Origin: DATKKK01 sp964354625
Lineage (GTDB): Archaea > Thermoproteota > Bathyarchaeia > Bathyarchaeales > Bathycorpusculaceae
Assembly: GCA_964354625.1 (NCBI GenBank)
Contig: CAYHAK010000029.1
Span: 1 to 20,914, forward strand
Length of the DNA stretch: 20,914 nucleotides
Direction of reading: 5' to 3'
A program made the position numbers and the translations under genes. Under the pieces are notes generated by a model that saw only the letters and a list, made by a program, of their open reading frames with translations, had not been told where the DNA came from and made no database searches. Shown here piece after piece: positions 20,748 to 20,914 of the stretch. How positions within the stretch are numbered: position 1 is the first letter of the stretch; every line of letters begins with the position of its first letter.

Positions 20748-20757
20748 TAGCGCGCGC
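20748..20757. repeat. GC palindrome copy 14 (TAGCGCGCGC)
   Basis: Context GC-TAGCGCGCGC-AA, identical to copy 5 over fourteen bases. Confidence 0.85.
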
Positions 20758-20791
20758 AAGGAACTAGTCAGGATGTTGAAGGTTGAATGTA

Positions 20792-20878
20792 ATGGTTGAA
20801 GAGGACGAAGACCAATACGAACCAGATAGCGCGCGCTGCGACTACAATGGAAACAGAATCTTCCGAAAACGCAAATGA
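20792..20878 (+). pseudogene. 28-aa fusion frame: acidic N-terminus joined to a recombinase-like C-terminal tail
   Basis: ATG 20792 to TGA 20876-20878: MVEEDEDQYEPD, then SAR encoded by palindrome copy 15, then CDYNGNRIFRKRK. The last 13 residues resemble the end of archaeal tyrosine recombinases and of the relic in this window (DMDGSKLFRKRQ). The first 12 look like the acidic start of another gene. The join falls on the palindrome. The tail is too short for a firm family call, and no function is expected. Confidence 0.4.
20827..20836. repeat. GC palindrome copy 15 (TAGCGCGCGC)
   Basis: TAGCGCGCGC followed by TG; lies at the join of the 28-aa fusion frame. Confidence 0.85.
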
Positions 20879-20914
20879 CCGCTACAAACTATTTAGTAAA
20901 ACCCTCCGTGGTTT

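Noticed and set aside
199..20836. Palindromes as leftovers of restriction-based library construction
   Set aside because: GCGCGC is a known restriction site, but the conserved TA flanks and the extra GC pair are not required by such a site, and several copies lie in undisturbed sequence. An artefact is not fully excluded without reads.
1..20914. CRISPR array, defence island or transposase
   Set aside because: No regularly spaced repeats of 24-37 bp, no cas, toxin-antitoxin, restriction or transposase motifs seen. The GC palindromes are too short and irregularly spaced for CRISPR.

Overview
The window looks archaeal, most plausibly from an uncultivated TACK-type lineage such as Bathyarchaeia; the phylum is an inference, not proven here. 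Evidence for archaea: a GPN-loop GTPase, a PAC2-family proteasome-assembly-type protein, a DUF4443-like winged-helix protein, an M29-type aminopeptidase, TATA-like boxes about 25 nt ahead of several starts (leaderless or short-leader transcripts), many GTG/TTG starts, and surface proteins with Ig-like or CARDB-like domains.

The window has three zones. Zone 1 (1-6440) is accessory and scrambled. It opens with pieces of genes: an acetyltransferase fragment, two surface-protein fragments, a zinc-ribbon fragment and a tyrosine-recombinase C-terminal fragment. A 100-N assembly gap (1828-1927) follows, whose two edges share an identical 15-mer. Then come an intact 481-aa tyrosine recombinase with small ORFs behind it, a winged-helix regulator with a palindromic operator, a divergent 41-aa zinc-ribbon protein, a 450-aa coiled-coil protein and an 80-aa protein. 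The last four look like an integrated plasmid- or virus-like module. Zone 2 (about 6440-18240) is compact and chromosomal: PAC2 protein, small membrane protein, ribbon-helix-helix-like protein, two radical SAM enzymes (AmrS-like and PflX-like), a three-gene ABC-2 transporter operon, zinc-ribbon protein, CinA/MoaB-like protein, Ig-like membrane protein, GPN GTPase, then on the minus strand a DUF4443-like protein, a two-TM protein, a small basic protein and an aminopeptidase. Zone 3 (18278-20914) is decaying: a frameshifted MFS transporter, a small gene with a TATA box, an MFS C-terminal scrap and a second recombinase-like C-terminal scrap.

The most unusual signal is a short palindrome, consensus TAGCGCGCGC(TA), in zones 1 and 3 and almost absent from zone 2. 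The 8-mer GCGCGCGC occurs 12 times, against well under one expected by base composition. At no fewer than five copies a recognisable gene fragment stops or starts exactly at the palindrome, and unrelated or oppositely oriented fragments abut there. This suggests a recombination or breakage site that has shuffled gene pieces. An assembly or amplification artefact is the main alternative.
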